A stretch of 64,000 nucleotides of DNA from the NCBI RefSeq assembly GCF_036884655.1, contig NC_088347.1:15711001-15775000 (forward strand). The letters run 5' to 3'. Origin of the DNA: Musa acuminata AAA Group (Eukaryota; Streptophyta; Magnoliopsida; Zingiberales; Musaceae). Shown piece by piece: positions 1 to 10,389 of the stretch (the first letter of the stretch is position 1; each line of letters begins with the position of its first letter). The notes under the pieces are model-generated. The model was not told the origin of the DNA and searched no databases. It worked only from the letters and a program-made list of their open reading frames with translations. A program made the position numbers and the translations under genes.

Positions 1-479
1 GACTCATTTTACTAATAAAATGATATATCAACTAAATCATTTATGGTATTTATGACTTGTGATATATTCAACTTGAAATATCTTTCTTGATGCACATATG
101 ATTTACTCTTTTAAGAGAATATTTATCAAATCATGATAAGTTGATATTTTCTTTATGTGAATCAAGATTTTTCATTGTTCTCCTATGATTCTACTTGCTA
201 TATATTAAAAAGGAGCATTATTGAAATCATGATCTTGAATTCTCAGAATTAAAACTTGATATTTTTCTTATGTGAATCAAGATCCCTCACTTTTTATTCT
301 TCAATGATTTCTTATATTTTATTAAAGAGAATATTTATCAAAATGAATCATGTCTTTTGGTATTCGCATAATCTTATCTTTCATGATATGATTTTTTTGT
401 ATAATTCCTTGTATTGCTCATCACTAAATTTTCTTAATATCTTCTATGTGATGAATTGAATATTTATACCTTTGAACTA

Positions 480-1640
480 TTCCCCTTTTTTTGCCTATGA
501 TAAAGGGGGAGATAAATTTGTTAGCGTACATATTTCAAAGATAGAAAAACTAACTTGCAAGCTTATACATCTCAAGGGAGATAGTCTTGCTAGCTCGTTC
601 AGCACAAAAAGAGAACCAAAAAGGTGCTAGCTTGAATAATAAATTTAAATCTCCCAAATACATAAACTCTTCTTATACATTTTTTGATCATGATCTTGAT
701 TTCTTAATTTTTATGACTTGAGTGTTTTTTTTAAATCAAGATCGTTTCCTATCATTCTTTTTATTTACAAAAGAAGAAATTTGTCAAAATTGATATATGG
801 CCTTTTGACATTCATGACTTGATTTTTTATTGAAATATTGATGTAAATTTATCCTTGTTATTTATCTTTGTCATGATATGAAACTTGATGTAAAGGGAAA
901 AGAATTACAATATTGTATTCTTCCCTTCTATTTGACAATGACAAAGGGGGAGCAAAACTTACTAGCTTGCTCATCTCAAAAGAGAAGCAAAAAGTGCTAT
1001 CTTGCAAATCTCATGAGAAGCAATGTTTGCTAAGTTACATATTTCAAGAAGATGCAAAAATAGGCTATCTTGCACATCTCAAAAGATATAAAATTTTGCT
1101 AACTTTCATATGTGTAAAATTTGCTAGCTTGTATGCTCTAAAATGATATAAAATTTGCTAGCTTGCATGTTTTAATATGGTGTAATACTTGCTAAATTTG
1201 CTAGATTACAAGGAGAAAAACTTGCTAGAAAGTAAAATTGCTAGCTTGCACTTCTCAAAAGAGAAGAAAGAAATTGCTATCTTGAACATCACCAAGAATT
1301 GCTAGCTTGCAATCTCAAGAGAAACAAAAGTGCTATATTGCCTATCTCAAGAAGCAAAACATGCTAACTTGCATATCTAGCACAATTTACAAACTTGCAA
1401 AACTCAAAATTATTGCTAGCTTGCACGTTGTAAAATGATGTAAAATTTTGCTAGCTTGCGCTTTACCAAGGAAGCAAAAAATTTCACTTCTCAAAAGAGA
1501 CGAAAGAAAATTACTAGCTTGCATGATGATAAAACTTGAGACTATGTTTATAATGTAATTATTTGAAATTATATATCAAAAACTTACTAGATGCACTTCT
1601 CCTTTTTGTTGATGACAAAGGAGGAGAAGTTATAATGATG
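480..1640 (+). repeat. Degenerate repeats with polypurine-like tracts and GCTAGC motifs in the B1 3' region
   Basis: Short imperfect repeats built on TTGCTAGCTTGCA followed by a CTCAAAAGAGAAGCAAAA-like stretch recur many times. Purine tracts of the form GACAAAGGGGGAG occur near 500, 940 and 1610, before the final tract at 1791-1804. Multiple purine tracts upstream of the 3' LTR are reported for Sireviruses. Small ORFs here (for example 913-1146) look like chance frames. Confidence 0.6.
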
Positions 1641-1804
1641 ATCATACATGGAATGATATATTAAGAATTTGATTATACATGATTTTATAATGACATGTTG
1701 CTTGGATTTTTGAATTCAAGAGTTCTATCAATATGGCATATTGATAGGGGGGTTTAGTTTAAACTTCATCATCAATTGATTATCATCATCAAAAAGGAGG
1801 AGAT

Positions 1805-3089
1805 TGTTGAATCTCGAATTTTGATGATGAAATCAATTGATGTGTTTATGATCTGATCTGCATTTTGAGTAATGCAGGAAGCTTTGACCAGGGAGAGACA
1901 ATTAAAGTAGGAAGAATCATGTTGGGCCGGAGTGGTACATGTCAGAAGATTGGACGTCGAGCCGAAGGATCGATCGATGTATCGATAAAAGGCTTGGGCC
2001 ATGGGTTCAGGCATTGGGCCAAGAAGAGCGAAAATTACGCCAAGAAAATCGGAGTTGCAGAGGTCAACTAGCCGATTGGGCAATAGGCCGCAAGAGAGGA
2101 CGATGCACCGAAGAATCGGGCGAAGCGTCGATAAACCAATGATATGTTGGACAACATTTGATTCAAGCTTTGTAATAATTATCTAGATCGAAGTAGGTTT
2201 TAGGCGTAATTGGGTTAGAATTGGGCCAACTCGATTAGGGGCCAATTGGGCCTAAGTTTGGGCTGTGTTGGGCTAAGTGAAAAGCCCAAACAATGACCCA
2301 ACAGATGGAACCATCGGTGGCACAATCTCCGAGACTGTGTCATGTAGTGGTATTGTCAATTTAGGCGATGGTACCGCCCAAACTCAGTCTCCGAGATTGT
2401 CATGTGGTGGTACCGCTAGACTAGGTGGTGGTACTATCCAGTGTTAGTGCTGCAGGCGATGGTACTGCTAGGACTAGGGAAACCAGGATAAGACCCTTTT
2501 TTGCTCCAATTTTGAAGTCATTTGGGATCTGTAAATACCTCAGCTATTCCTGCATAGTGTAGCAAGAATTGAGCATGAAATTGAGTTGAAAAAAAGGAGA
2601 AAGAATACTTGAAAAAATTGGGAAACTCTCTTAGGATTTAGGATCACTTCTTCCTAGTATTTAAAAGTTCATCTAAAGAGAGAAGTGAGGTATAAGAAAA
2701 AGAGGCTTGTAAGGGTTGTCTCCTAAACCCGTGAAAAGGAGAAAGAGTGTTAAAGGGTAGTTGATCTTCGCCCATTGAAGGAAGATCATTAGTAGATGCT
2801 GGTGGCCTCAACGGAAGAGAAATTAGGAGTGGATATAGGTCACGATGACCGAACTACTATAAAACTCAGTTTGTATTTCTATTTGTGTAATTTACCTTTA
2901 TTGCAAACTGTCTTACTTGCTTTACTTTCTCATTACACACTTCCGTACGCTTTCAAAGTTAACTATTTCCTATATGAGCTTTGTCGAAACATTTTTTTTA
3001 TCAAACGAGATTTTCGAACCAACATGATTTATCCGCTGCACTAATTCTCTCTCCCCCCCCCCCTCTTAGTGTCGTTCTTGATCCTAATA
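1805..3089 (+). repeat. B1 3' LTR
   Basis: It starts TGTTGAATCTC directly after the purine tract and ends GATCCTAATA, where a canonical end would be TAACA, so the terminal CA looks mutated. U3 carries several GGTGGTACCGC-like palindromic motifs (about 2320-2480). A C-tract of 11 bases lies at about 3053-3063, close to the end. ORFs at 1772-2186 overlap each other on both strands and are not genes. Confidence 0.75.
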
Positions 3090-3195
3090 TATAGTGGTTT
3101 GGTCATCGTGACCTACGTCCATTCTCGATTCCTCTTTCGTCGAGGCCACCGATGTCCACTAACGATTTTCTTTTAATGAGCAAATACCAATTATC
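3090..3195 (-). repeat. B2 LTR, left fragment (3' part, reverse orientation)
   Basis: The reverse complement matches the part of the B1 LTR around 2760-2865, the stretch ending with the 'gaccgaaccactata'-like sequence. It is cut on the left by B1 and on the right by solo LTR C. The last five bases, TTATC, recur at 15227-15231. Confidence 0.7.
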
Positions 3196-4522
3196 TGTTA
3201 AAATCGAGAGCACTAAGAGGGGGGGGTGAATTAGTACAGCGGAAATCTTTTAGCGATTAAAAACGGAAGCTGCGTTCGTTCGATAAAAACTATTTTGATG
3301 CAAAAGCCGATTCTAAGATTACTTATGATTAAGTGCAGTTTACGTCCAAACACAGTTTGCGTCTAAGCGCAGTTTACGCAGTTTGCGTCTAAATGCAGTT
3401 TGCGTCTAAATGTAGATTGCGTCTAAGCGCAGTTTGCATCTAAGCGCAGTTTGCGTCTAAGCGCAGTTTGCGTCTAAACACAGTTTGCGTCTAAGCGCAG
3501 TTTACGTCTAAGCTCAGATTCGGAAAGATCTGAACTTAGACACTCGTTCATAAAAGCGCAGAAAGCAGTTTGCAGTTATAAATGGAATCAAAACGTAAAC
3601 GTAAACTGCAAAGAAACTCGTTCGTAAAAGCGCAGAAGACAGTTTGCAGTTATAAATAGAATCAAAACGTAAATGTAAACTGTAATGTAAAGATCGTACG
3701 AAAACACCGATTTACGTTTGAATGCATATTCGGAAAGATCAGAACTTAGAAACTTGTTCATAAAAGCGCAGAGAGCAGTAGCTATGTAGGAGGTTTGTAG
3801 TAATGATAAAGTGCTCAAAATAAAAGCAAACCAGAGATTTAGAGTGGTTCAGTCAACCTTGACCTACTCCACTTTTGGCTTCCTCCACCGACGAGGTCAC
3901 CGACGTCAACTAGAGGCCTTCCTTCAATAGGTGAAGGCTAACTGCCCTTTTATAGTTTCACTCCTTTTGACGGGCTCAGGAGACAACCCTTACAGAACCT
4001 TTCTCTCCTCTCTTTACAACTCAAGACTTGAAGAACAGAAAGAGGAGAACTTTTGGACTTTACACAAATTTGAGCTCTTAGAATCACAGAAAAGATCAAG
4101 AATTCGGTGTTGGTCTGTGTCTTTTCAGTGCTGAATGGGTGGGGTATTTATAGGCCCCAACCCAGTTCAAATTTGGAGCTCAAAACGATCAAATCCCGGA
4201 ATTCCGGGATCAGGCGGTTGCACCTCCTGATTGGAGCGGTTGCACCGCCTGGCAGAGCTCGAAGATTGAGCCTCTAGGCGGTGCCACCTCTGTCAGGGGC
4301 GGTTGCACCTCTATGCCAGAGCTCGAAGACCAAGCTCAGGCGGTTGCACCGCCTGACTAGAGAGGTTGCATCGCCTGGCAGAGCTCGAAACTTCAGCTCT
4401 AGCGGTGCTACCTCCTGACAGAGGAGGTTGCACTACCCAGTCTCGCTCGGAGACTGAGCCCTGGGTGGTTGCACTGCCCAGTCTCGCTGGGAGATATAGC
4501 CTGGGCGGTGCTACCTCCCTGC
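3196..4522 (-). repeat. Solo LTR C, left half (family A-like U5, R and part of U3, reverse)
   Basis: It begins with TGTTAAAATCGAGAGCAC, the reverse complement of a family A LTR end. It contains the reversed U5 minisatellite (about 3310-3520), a reversed TATA box and GGCGGTTGCACC-type U3 motifs (4200-4520). It is interrupted at 4522 by A1 and resumes at 14213. The flanking duplication TTATC (3191-3195 and 15227-15231) defines the whole insertion as one LTR of about 2.34 kb without internal sequence. Confidence 0.8.
4145..4152 (-). promoter_or_regulatory. TATA box of solo LTR C
   Basis: The plus-strand sequence TATTTATA reads TATAAATA on the minus strand. Its surroundings (GGCC before, CCCCACCCATTCAGCAC after) match the TATA regions of the A1 and A2 LTRs. 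Confidence 0.6.
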
Positions 4523-5043
4523 TATTGAATCTCGGATTTTGATGATTAAGTCAATTGTCATTTGTTATCTAATCTATGTGTTGAGATAAGTGTGCAGGAT
4601 TAACTACGATGAGAGTAAGACAAGCAGCAGGTGTTGCGCCGGAGTCAAGATCATGATCACATTGGGAGTTCGAGAGTTCGACGGAAGTTCGGACGGTCGT
4701 CGGAGGTTCAGCGAGAACAGATCCGAGAAGTCCAGAAGCTTGCCAAGCGAAGCTCGTCGGAACTCGCCAAGTGGATCGTCGCAAAGTCCAGGAGTATGCC
4801 GGATGTCCGCAGAAGGATCACCGAGGGTTTATCGGATGATCGACGGAAGTTGGCCGGAAACTCGCCGGAAGAAGCGATTGACGCATCGGAGCAAAGCTGC
4901 AGAAGTTGTCTTAGAGTTAATCGTAGTTAGCATGATGATTAAGCTTGAAAATGGGAGGTGATCCCATTAGCTTAATCTTGGGGCAATTGGGCCCCAGAAA
5001 AGATACAAATTGGGCCGAATGGAGCGAACCATTCGGACCCTGA

Positions 5044-5680
5044 TTGCAGCCAGGAGGTGCAACCGCCCCAGCCAGGAGGTGCAACCGCCAGGGCTGTGGG
5101 GTTGGGAGGTGCAACCGCCCCAGCCAGGAGGTGCAACCGCCAGGGCTGCGAGGTTGGGAGGTGCAACCGCCCCAGCCAGGAGGTGCAACCGCCAGGGCTG
5201 CGAGGCTGGGAGGTGCAACCGCCCCAGCCAAGAGGTGCAACCGCCCAGAGCTCAGTCTTCGAGCTAGACTGGGCGGTGCAACCTCCTCTGTCAAGAGGTA
5301 GCACCGCCAGAGCTCAAGTTTCGAGCTCTGCCAGGCGATGCAACCACCGAGCTCAGTCTTCGAGCTCTGGCAGAGAGGTGCATCAGCCTGAGCTCAGTCT
5401 CGAGCTCTGCCAGGTGATGCAACCATCGAGCTCAGTCTTCGAGCTCTGGCAGAGAGGTGCATCAGCCTGAGCTCAGTTTCGAGCTCTGCCAGGTGATGCA
5501 ACCACCGAGCTCAGACTTCGAGCTCTGCCAGGCGGTGCAACCACCGAGCTCAGTCTTCGAGCTCTGCCAGGTGATGCAACCATCGAGCTCAGTCTTCGAG
5601 CTCTGGCAGAGAGGAGCAATCGCCTGAGCTCAGTCTTCGAGCTCTGCCAGGCGGTGCCACCTCTCCAGTCAAGAGGTGCA
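5044..5680 (+). repeat. U3 minisatellite block of A1 5' LTR
   Basis: The first part (5044-5250) is a tandem of a unit with the core GGAGGTGCAACCGCC. The second part (5300-5680) is a longer unit with GAGCTCAGTCTTCGAGCTCT and GATGCAACCACC. The cores are near-palindromic. Palindrome clusters in U3 are described for maize Sireviruses. The 3' LTR has a different number of units. Confidence 0.8.
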
Positions 5681-5755
5681 ACCGCCTGATCCCAGAATTC
5701 TGGGATTTGATCGATTTGATCGTTTTGAGCTCGAATTTTGAATTGGGTTGGGGCC

Positions 5756-5763
5756 TATAAATA
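5756..5763 (+). promoter_or_regulatory. TATA box of A1 5' LTR
   Basis: TATAAATA, within GGGGCCTATAAATACCCC, is conserved in all family A LTRs of the window (13100-13107, 46495-46502, 52358-52365). Transcription would begin roughly 30 bases downstream, leaving about 1.1 kb of R and U5. Confidence 0.7.
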
Positions 5764-6477
5764 CCCCACCCATTCAGCACTGAAAAGATACAGACCTACA
5801 CCGAAATCTTGATCTTTTCTGTGATTCTAAGAGCTCAAAAGTGTTGTAAAGCCTTTAAGTCTCCTCCTTCTGTTCTTCAAGTTTTCAGTTGTAAAGTGAG
5901 GAGAGAAAGGTCTGTAAAGGTTGTCTCCTGAGCCTGTCAAAAGGAGAGAAATTGTAAAAGGGCAGTTTGGCCTTCGCCTATTGAAGGAAGGCCCCTAGTT
6001 GACGTCGGCAACCTCGTCGGTGGAGGAAGCCAAAAGTGGAGTAGGTCAAGGCTGACCGAACCACTCTAAATCTCTGGTTTGCGTTTATTTTCGAGCACTT
6101 TATCATTACTGCAAACCTCCTTCATTACTACTGCTCTCTGAGCTTTCACGAACAAGTTCTAAGTGCTGTTCTTCCGAATCTGCATTCAGACGTAAATTCG
6201 TATTTTCATACATTACAGTTTACGTTTACGTTTGATTCTGCAGAACTGTCTTCCGTGCTTTTACGAACGAGCTTCTTTGCAGTTCACACTTACATTTTGA
6301 TCCTATTGATAACTGCAAACTGTCCTCTACAATTTTACGAACGAGTTTTAACATTTAGACGTAAAACTGCATTCAGACGTAAATCGGTTTTCCTCGCTCA
6401 ATCATCAGATCTCAGTTCACGTTTACGTCTTGATTTCAACTGCATACTGCCTTCTGCGAGTATACAAACGAGTTTCA

Positions 6478-6750
6478 AAGTTTAGACGTAAATCTGCGTC
6501 TAGACGTAAAACTGCGTTTAGACGTAAATCTGCGTTTAGACGCAAATCTGAGTTTAAGACGTAAATCTGAGTTTAGACGTAAATCTGCGTTTAGACGTAA
6601 ATCTGCGTTTAGACGTAAATCTGCGTTTAGACGTAAATCTGCGTTTAGACGTAAAACTGCGTTTAGACGTAAATCTGAGTTTAGACGTAAACTGCACTTA
6701 GACGCAAAACTGCGCTTAGACGCAATCTGCGCTTAGACGCAAACTGCACT
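6478..6750 (+). repeat. U5 minisatellite of A1 5' LTR
   Basis: About 15 copies of an 18-base unit, TTTAGACGTAAATCTGCG with variants. Related units are spread over the preceding 300 bases and occur in the U5 of every family A LTR here. Confidence 0.85.
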
Positions 6751-6885
6751 TAGTTACAAACTGAGAATTTGCTTTTGCATCATAATAGTTTTTTGAACGA
6801 ACGCAGCTTTTGGTTTTTAATCGCTGTAAGATTTCCGCTGCACTAATTCACCCCCCCCCCTCTTAGTGCTCTCGATCCTAACAAT

Positions 6886-6897
6886 TGGTATCAGAGC
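6886..6897 (+). other. A1 primer binding site (initiator tRNA-Met)
   Basis: TGGTATCAGAGC lies two bases after the LTR end. It is the standard plant copia site complementary to the 3' end of initiator tRNA-Met. Confidence 0.9.
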
Positions 6898-6933
6898 AAG
6901 GTTAACTCTCTAAAGGATTAAAACCCAAGAGAG

Positions 6934-8517
6934 ATGGCATACGCCGGAAACCAAGAGGGGCATTCGATTACACGTCCACCCATGTTCAGTGGAACGGACT
7001 ACACTTACTGGAAGACCCGAATGAGGATCTTTCTTATTTCTATGGATTTTGAACTGTGGAACCTTGTTGAAAACGGATTTTCAAAGTCCTCTCTTCCAAT
7101 GATCGATTGGAATGAGTTGGAAAAGAAGGCTTTCGCTCTTAATGCAAAGGCTATGAATGCCTTATTTTGCGCACTAGATAAAAACGAGTTTAATCGTGTT
7201 TCAACTTGCGAAACTGCTTTTGATATTTGGCACACACTTGAAGTGACCCACGAGGGCACAAGTAGAGTAAAAGAGTCAAAAATCAATTTGCTGTTACACT
7301 CTTTCGAACTCTTTCGGATGAAACCGAGTGAAACCATTGGCGACATGTTTACCCGTTTCACGGATGTCGTCAACGGTCTAAAAGGACTCGGAAAGAGCTT
7401 TTCGGATTTTGAGCTTGTTAATAAGATACTAAGATCCCTTCCTAAGAGTTGGGATCCTAAAGTCACCGCTATTCAAGAGGCAAAAGATCTGCGAAATTTC
7501 CCTCTTGAAGAACTAATCGGGTCATTAATGACCTACGAAATGACTTGCAAAGCTCATGAAGAGCAAGAAGACATCCTTCCAAAGAACAGGAAGGATATAG
7601 CACTTAAAACTTCTGAATGCCACTTGAGAGAAAACTCAAGTGATGAGGACTGTGATGATGACTTGGCACTTTTGACAAGAAAGTTTAAGAAATTCTTCAA
7701 AAGAAACAAGTTTAAAAATGATGTGAAAAATAAACTTGAACCCAAGAAGGACCAAGTGATCTGCTACGAATGTAAAAAGCCGGGACACTACAAGAGTGAT
7801 TGTCCCCAAGTCAAGAAAAGAACAACAAAGAAGAAGGCGCTCCAAGCAACATGGGATGATTCGAGCGCATCTGAGGAAGAGGAGTCCAACACCGAGCAAG
7901 TTGCTCATTACGCCTTAATGGCCATCGAAGACGAGGTAACAAATTCAATAGATGCTGATTTATCTTTCGATGAATTATTAAATGCCTTCAATGACTTATT
8001 TGACGAATGCAAGAGTATAAGTAGAAAATATAAATTGCTGAAAAAGATGCATGATAATCTTACTTGTGAGTTTGATAAGTTAAAAGTCGAACATCATGAT
8101 AGTATAAATTCATGTATCAAATGTCATGATTTAGAAACTATGCAAAAAGAAAATCTGCTACTCAAGGACACCTTGAAGAAATTCGAGGTTGGTAGCAAGT
8201 CATTAAACATGATCCTTGCAAACAAGGGTCACATTCCAAAAAGGAGCGGGATTGGATTTATGAGGAGTCCTCACCAAAATCCAACTACCTTCACAAAAGG
8301 CTCCATCTTACATGTTCAACACCAAACCAAGTGCAACTTTTGTTGCAAGTTTGGACACAAGACACATTGTTGTCCTTTCAAGAAAATAAGTCCAAACAAA
8401 TTAATTTGGGTTCCTAAAGGAACCATGATAAACTCTATGCAACATGATAGAAAATGTAGATCTATTTATGAGGCACCCAAAAGCAAATGGGTTCCTAAAG
8501 ATCATCCCTTCCTATAA
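6934..8517 (+). CDS. gag: Sirevirus-like Gag of A1
   Basis: The 527-residue frame starts 36 bases after the primer site. The N-terminus (RPPMFSGTDYTYWKTRM) matches the DUF4219/UBN2 start of copia Gag, which packages RNA and forms the cytoplasmic particle. A CCHC knuckle lies at residues 277-290 (CYECKKPGHYKSDC), preceded by an acidic then Lys-rich stretch. A second CCHC lies at 467-480 (CNFCCKFGHKTHCC) and is followed by repeated WVPK motifs, the spacer that leads into protease in full elements. Here the frame stops after WVPKDHPFL, with no protease. ORFs on the opposite strand (7005-7908) are shadows. Confidence 0.9.
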   Translation: MAYAGNQEGHSITRPPMFSGTDYTYWKTRMRIFLISMDFELWNLVENGFSKSSLPMIDWNELEKKAFALNAKAMNALFCALDKNEFNRVSTCETAFDIWHTLEVTHEGTSRVKESKINLLLHSFELFRMKPSETIGDMFTRFTDVVNGLKGLGKSFSDFELVNKILRSLPKSWDPKVTAIQEAKDLRNFPLEELIGSLMTYEMTCKAHEEQEDILPKNRKDIALKTSECHLRENSSDEDCDDDLALLTRKFKKFFKRNKFKNDVKNKLEPKKDQVICYECKKPGHYKSDCPQVKKRTTKKKALQATWDDSSASEEEESNTEQVAHYALMAIEDEVTNSIDADLSFDELLNAFNDLFDECKSISRKYKLLKKMHDNLTCEFDKLKVEHHDSINSCIKCHDLETMQKENLLLKDTLKKFEVGSKSLNMILANKGHIPKRSGIGFMRSPHQNPTTFTKGSILHVQHQTKCNFCCKFGHKTHCCPFKKISPNKLIWVPKGTMINSMQHDRKCRSIYEAPKSKWVPKDHPFL

Positions 8518-9261
8518 AAACATTAAAAGTCTAGGCCGGAGCAAGAAATAATATTCTGCTCCTTGACTCTCAATGGTCATAAACCAAGAATCAAAAAGGA
8601 ACTCGCAACGCTTAAGTAACAAGTGGAAGTTGTGAAATCACAAATACGATACAACCTTATTAGAAACATATGATATCCAAATTCACAAACCCCCTGATCT
8701 TCAAAACCCGTTCATCTACGAATTAATTCTTGTAGAAACTAAATATGTCATGATCTTAAAAGGGATACCAAACAAACATACGTATGCACGTTAAAAGATC
8801 TATCTTGATCGTACAAGAGCTTCTTCCTTAAATAAAAACTCATACGAAATCATGTAACAAACATTAATTGCTCTGAAACTCTCCTCAAGGCAAAGGCTCC
8901 CTAATCAAATCAACTTAGGTGCTCACTGGCTGCAGGCGGTGGCACCTCTAGCTATCACGGGTTGCCAGAGGTTGCACCGCTCCAGCCAGAGGTGCAACCG
9001 CCAGCAACTCTGCCCTTTAAACCCACACTAGGGCCGGCTATGGAACCGACCCCAACTCACCCCCATTTCCTCCTCTACTCTTCCAAGTCTCCTCAATTCC
9101 TATTTCACTCCTCTAAGCCTTCCAAATACCTCCCATTTCGGAGCAAAACATCAAGAATCCTTCCTTCTCTTGAAGATTTCACAAAGGTACTCTCTAAGAA
9201 GCTCTTAAATTCTGTTTTGTTCTTCATTTACTTTAGCTCATCATCATCCCTCTAAACAGCA
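8518..9261 (+). promoter_or_regulatory. A1 spacer between gag and second ORF, with promoter-like cassette
   Basis: The first 400 bases hold nothing I recognise. At about 8930-9005 there are GGCGGTGGCACC and AGAGGTGCAACCGCC motifs, the same type as the A LTR U3 repeats, followed by CCCTTTAAACCC, which could be a decayed TATA box. A pyrimidine-rich leader (about 9055-9260) then runs to the next start codon. B3 has the equivalent layout with a clear TATA box. The 97-codon frame at 8962-9255 overlaps this leader and is probably not a gene. Confidence 0.4.
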
Positions 9262-10302
9262 GTGGTTATGGGATCTAGAAGATCCTCAAGGGACAAGGGA
9301 AAGAGGAGAGTAGTAGAAGAGTTTGATCTCACTCTTTTTGATTCCAAAAACCATGCTGAAAAATTTCTTTCCTTCGAACTAAGAAGCATCAATAATGGAA
9401 AATACGTAGATCTGAATGAACTAAGAAATGTAGAGACTATCCAATGGTTTGCAAACCTAAATCTACTTCCAATTTTGCAGATCAACGAACCCATTTATCC
9501 TAGATTAGTTAGATTGTTTTACAACAACATGCAAATAGATGATGAAGAAAGGATGTCAACCTATCTCTTAGGACAACACATCTCAATCACTGATAGATTC
9601 ATTTGTGATATGATAGGTATTCCCATGAAAAGCATAGAACTTTACTTTAAAGGATCATGGGATAAAAAAACTATTGAAACATCCTACGTTGAAGCCTTAG
9701 GAACAATCCTTGCCAATCCTAACATAGAATCTGTTCCTAAAAGTTGTGAACATCTATTGCCCTTTAACACTAAGATACTTCATCATATCATGACCAGTAT
9801 AATTCTTCCTAAACAATACCATCATGATGAAGTGAGTCAATTGGAATTAGGAATTATGTACCTAATCATGAAAGGACGTGACATTTGTCTTGGCTATCTG
9901 ATCCAACAAAATATGTTAGAATTATCTACGAAAGATATGATGCTCCCATATGGTGGAATAATTACTAGAATAATGAAAGCTTACGACATTCAAATACCAC
10001 TAGAAGAAGAAGTAATGAAAGCAGATAGATTCAGCATAATAAACAAAAATCTACTTCACCGACTAAGATGTCACTATAGAAACGGTAACTGGGTTAGAAT
10101 GCCTAGAAGAACTGATCCCCCTCAGCCTGAACCTGAACCTGAACCAGAGCCGGAAACCCCAGTCTTTAGGAGTACCCAATCTCCTCCGATCTGTCCCTTT
10201 GAGGAAACACATCCGGTTGAGCAAACTCACACATCATCCATCGAAGATATCGGGATTCGGATGGACCGATTTGAACAAAGACAAGAACGGCTTGAACTTT
10301 GA
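9262..10302 (+). CDS. Second ORF of A1: putative plant transposon-protein domain
   Basis: The 346-residue frame has a basic start (SRRSSRDKGKRR) and a long helical domain. Motifs include YPRLVRLFYNN at about 89-99, then a QHISITDRFICDMIGIP stretch. These resemble the 'putative plant transposon protein' domain (Pfam PF20167 as I recall it), whose function is unknown. A Pro-Glu repeat and a predicted coiled coil (RMDRFEQRQERLEL) follow. The TGA at 10300 is probably premature: the same frame continues to a TAA at 10387-10389 and encodes a tail (QDQILTELQQI...) also present in A2 and B3. It sits where pol should be. I infer capture of a host or other transposon gene. Confidence 0.75.
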   Translation: MVMGSRRSSRDKGKRRVVEEFDLTLFDSKNHAEKFLSFELRSINNGKYVDLNELRNVETIQWFANLNLLPILQINEPIYPRLVRLFYNNMQIDDEERMSTYLLGQHISITDRFICDMIGIPMKSIELYFKGSWDKKTIETSYVEALGTILANPNIESVPKSCEHLLPFNTKILHHIMTSIILPKQYHHDEVSQLELGIMYLIMKGRDICLGYLIQQNMLELSTKDMMLPYGGIITRIMKAYDIQIPLEEEVMKADRFSIINKNLLHRLRCHYRNGNWVRMPRRTDPPQPEPEPEPEPETPVFRSTQSPPICPFEETHPVEQTHTSSIEDIGIRMDRFEQRQERLEL

Positions 10303-10389
10303 CAAGATCAAATCCTAACCGAGCTGCAGCAAATCCATCGACAATTTGACTCTTTACTTAGGCACTTTAATCTTCCACCTCATGAATAA

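Larger units (their letters stand above)
1..3089 (+). mobile_element. 3' end of a Sirevirus-like Ty1/copia element (B1), continuing off the left edge
   Basis: The segment holds the 3' noncoding part of a copia element, a polypurine tract at about 1791-1804 and a 3' LTR from 1805. No gag or pol frame survives inside the window. The Sirevirus assignment rests on repeated purine tracts before the LTR, the end of the LTR (C-tract followed by CTCTTAGTG and GATCCTAA), and similarity to B3. The sequence after 3089 is the reverse strand of the same LTR family, so B1 appears to have inserted into B2. The expected target duplication on the left, TATAG, lies outside the window. Confidence 0.75.
4523..6883 (+). 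repeat. A1 5' LTR
   Basis: The start reads TATTGAATCTC, a mutated form of TGTTGAATCTC found in the 3' LTR; the end is GATCCTAACA. It contains the U3 repeat block, a TATA box, a U5 minisatellite and a 10-base C-tract at 6851-6860. ORFs inside it (for example 4590-4961 and 5010-5470) come from repeat sequence, occur in several frames at once and are not supported as genes. Confidence 0.9.

Noticed and set aside
4569..4961. Recurring frames of 71-123 codons in family A U3 (also 11883-12275, 46063-46318, 51470-51862)
   Set aside because: Conserved only because LTR copies are similar; three frames overlap, none has a domain.
5010..5470. Overlapping Gly/Arg/Gln-rich frames in the A1 5' LTR, repeated at 12324-12796
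   Set aside because: They come from the minisatellite core, whose unit length keeps several frames open; no start context or domain.
6478..6750. Regular short repeats resembling a CRISPR array
   Set aside because: Units are contiguous without spacers and lie in a plant LTR; this is a minisatellite.
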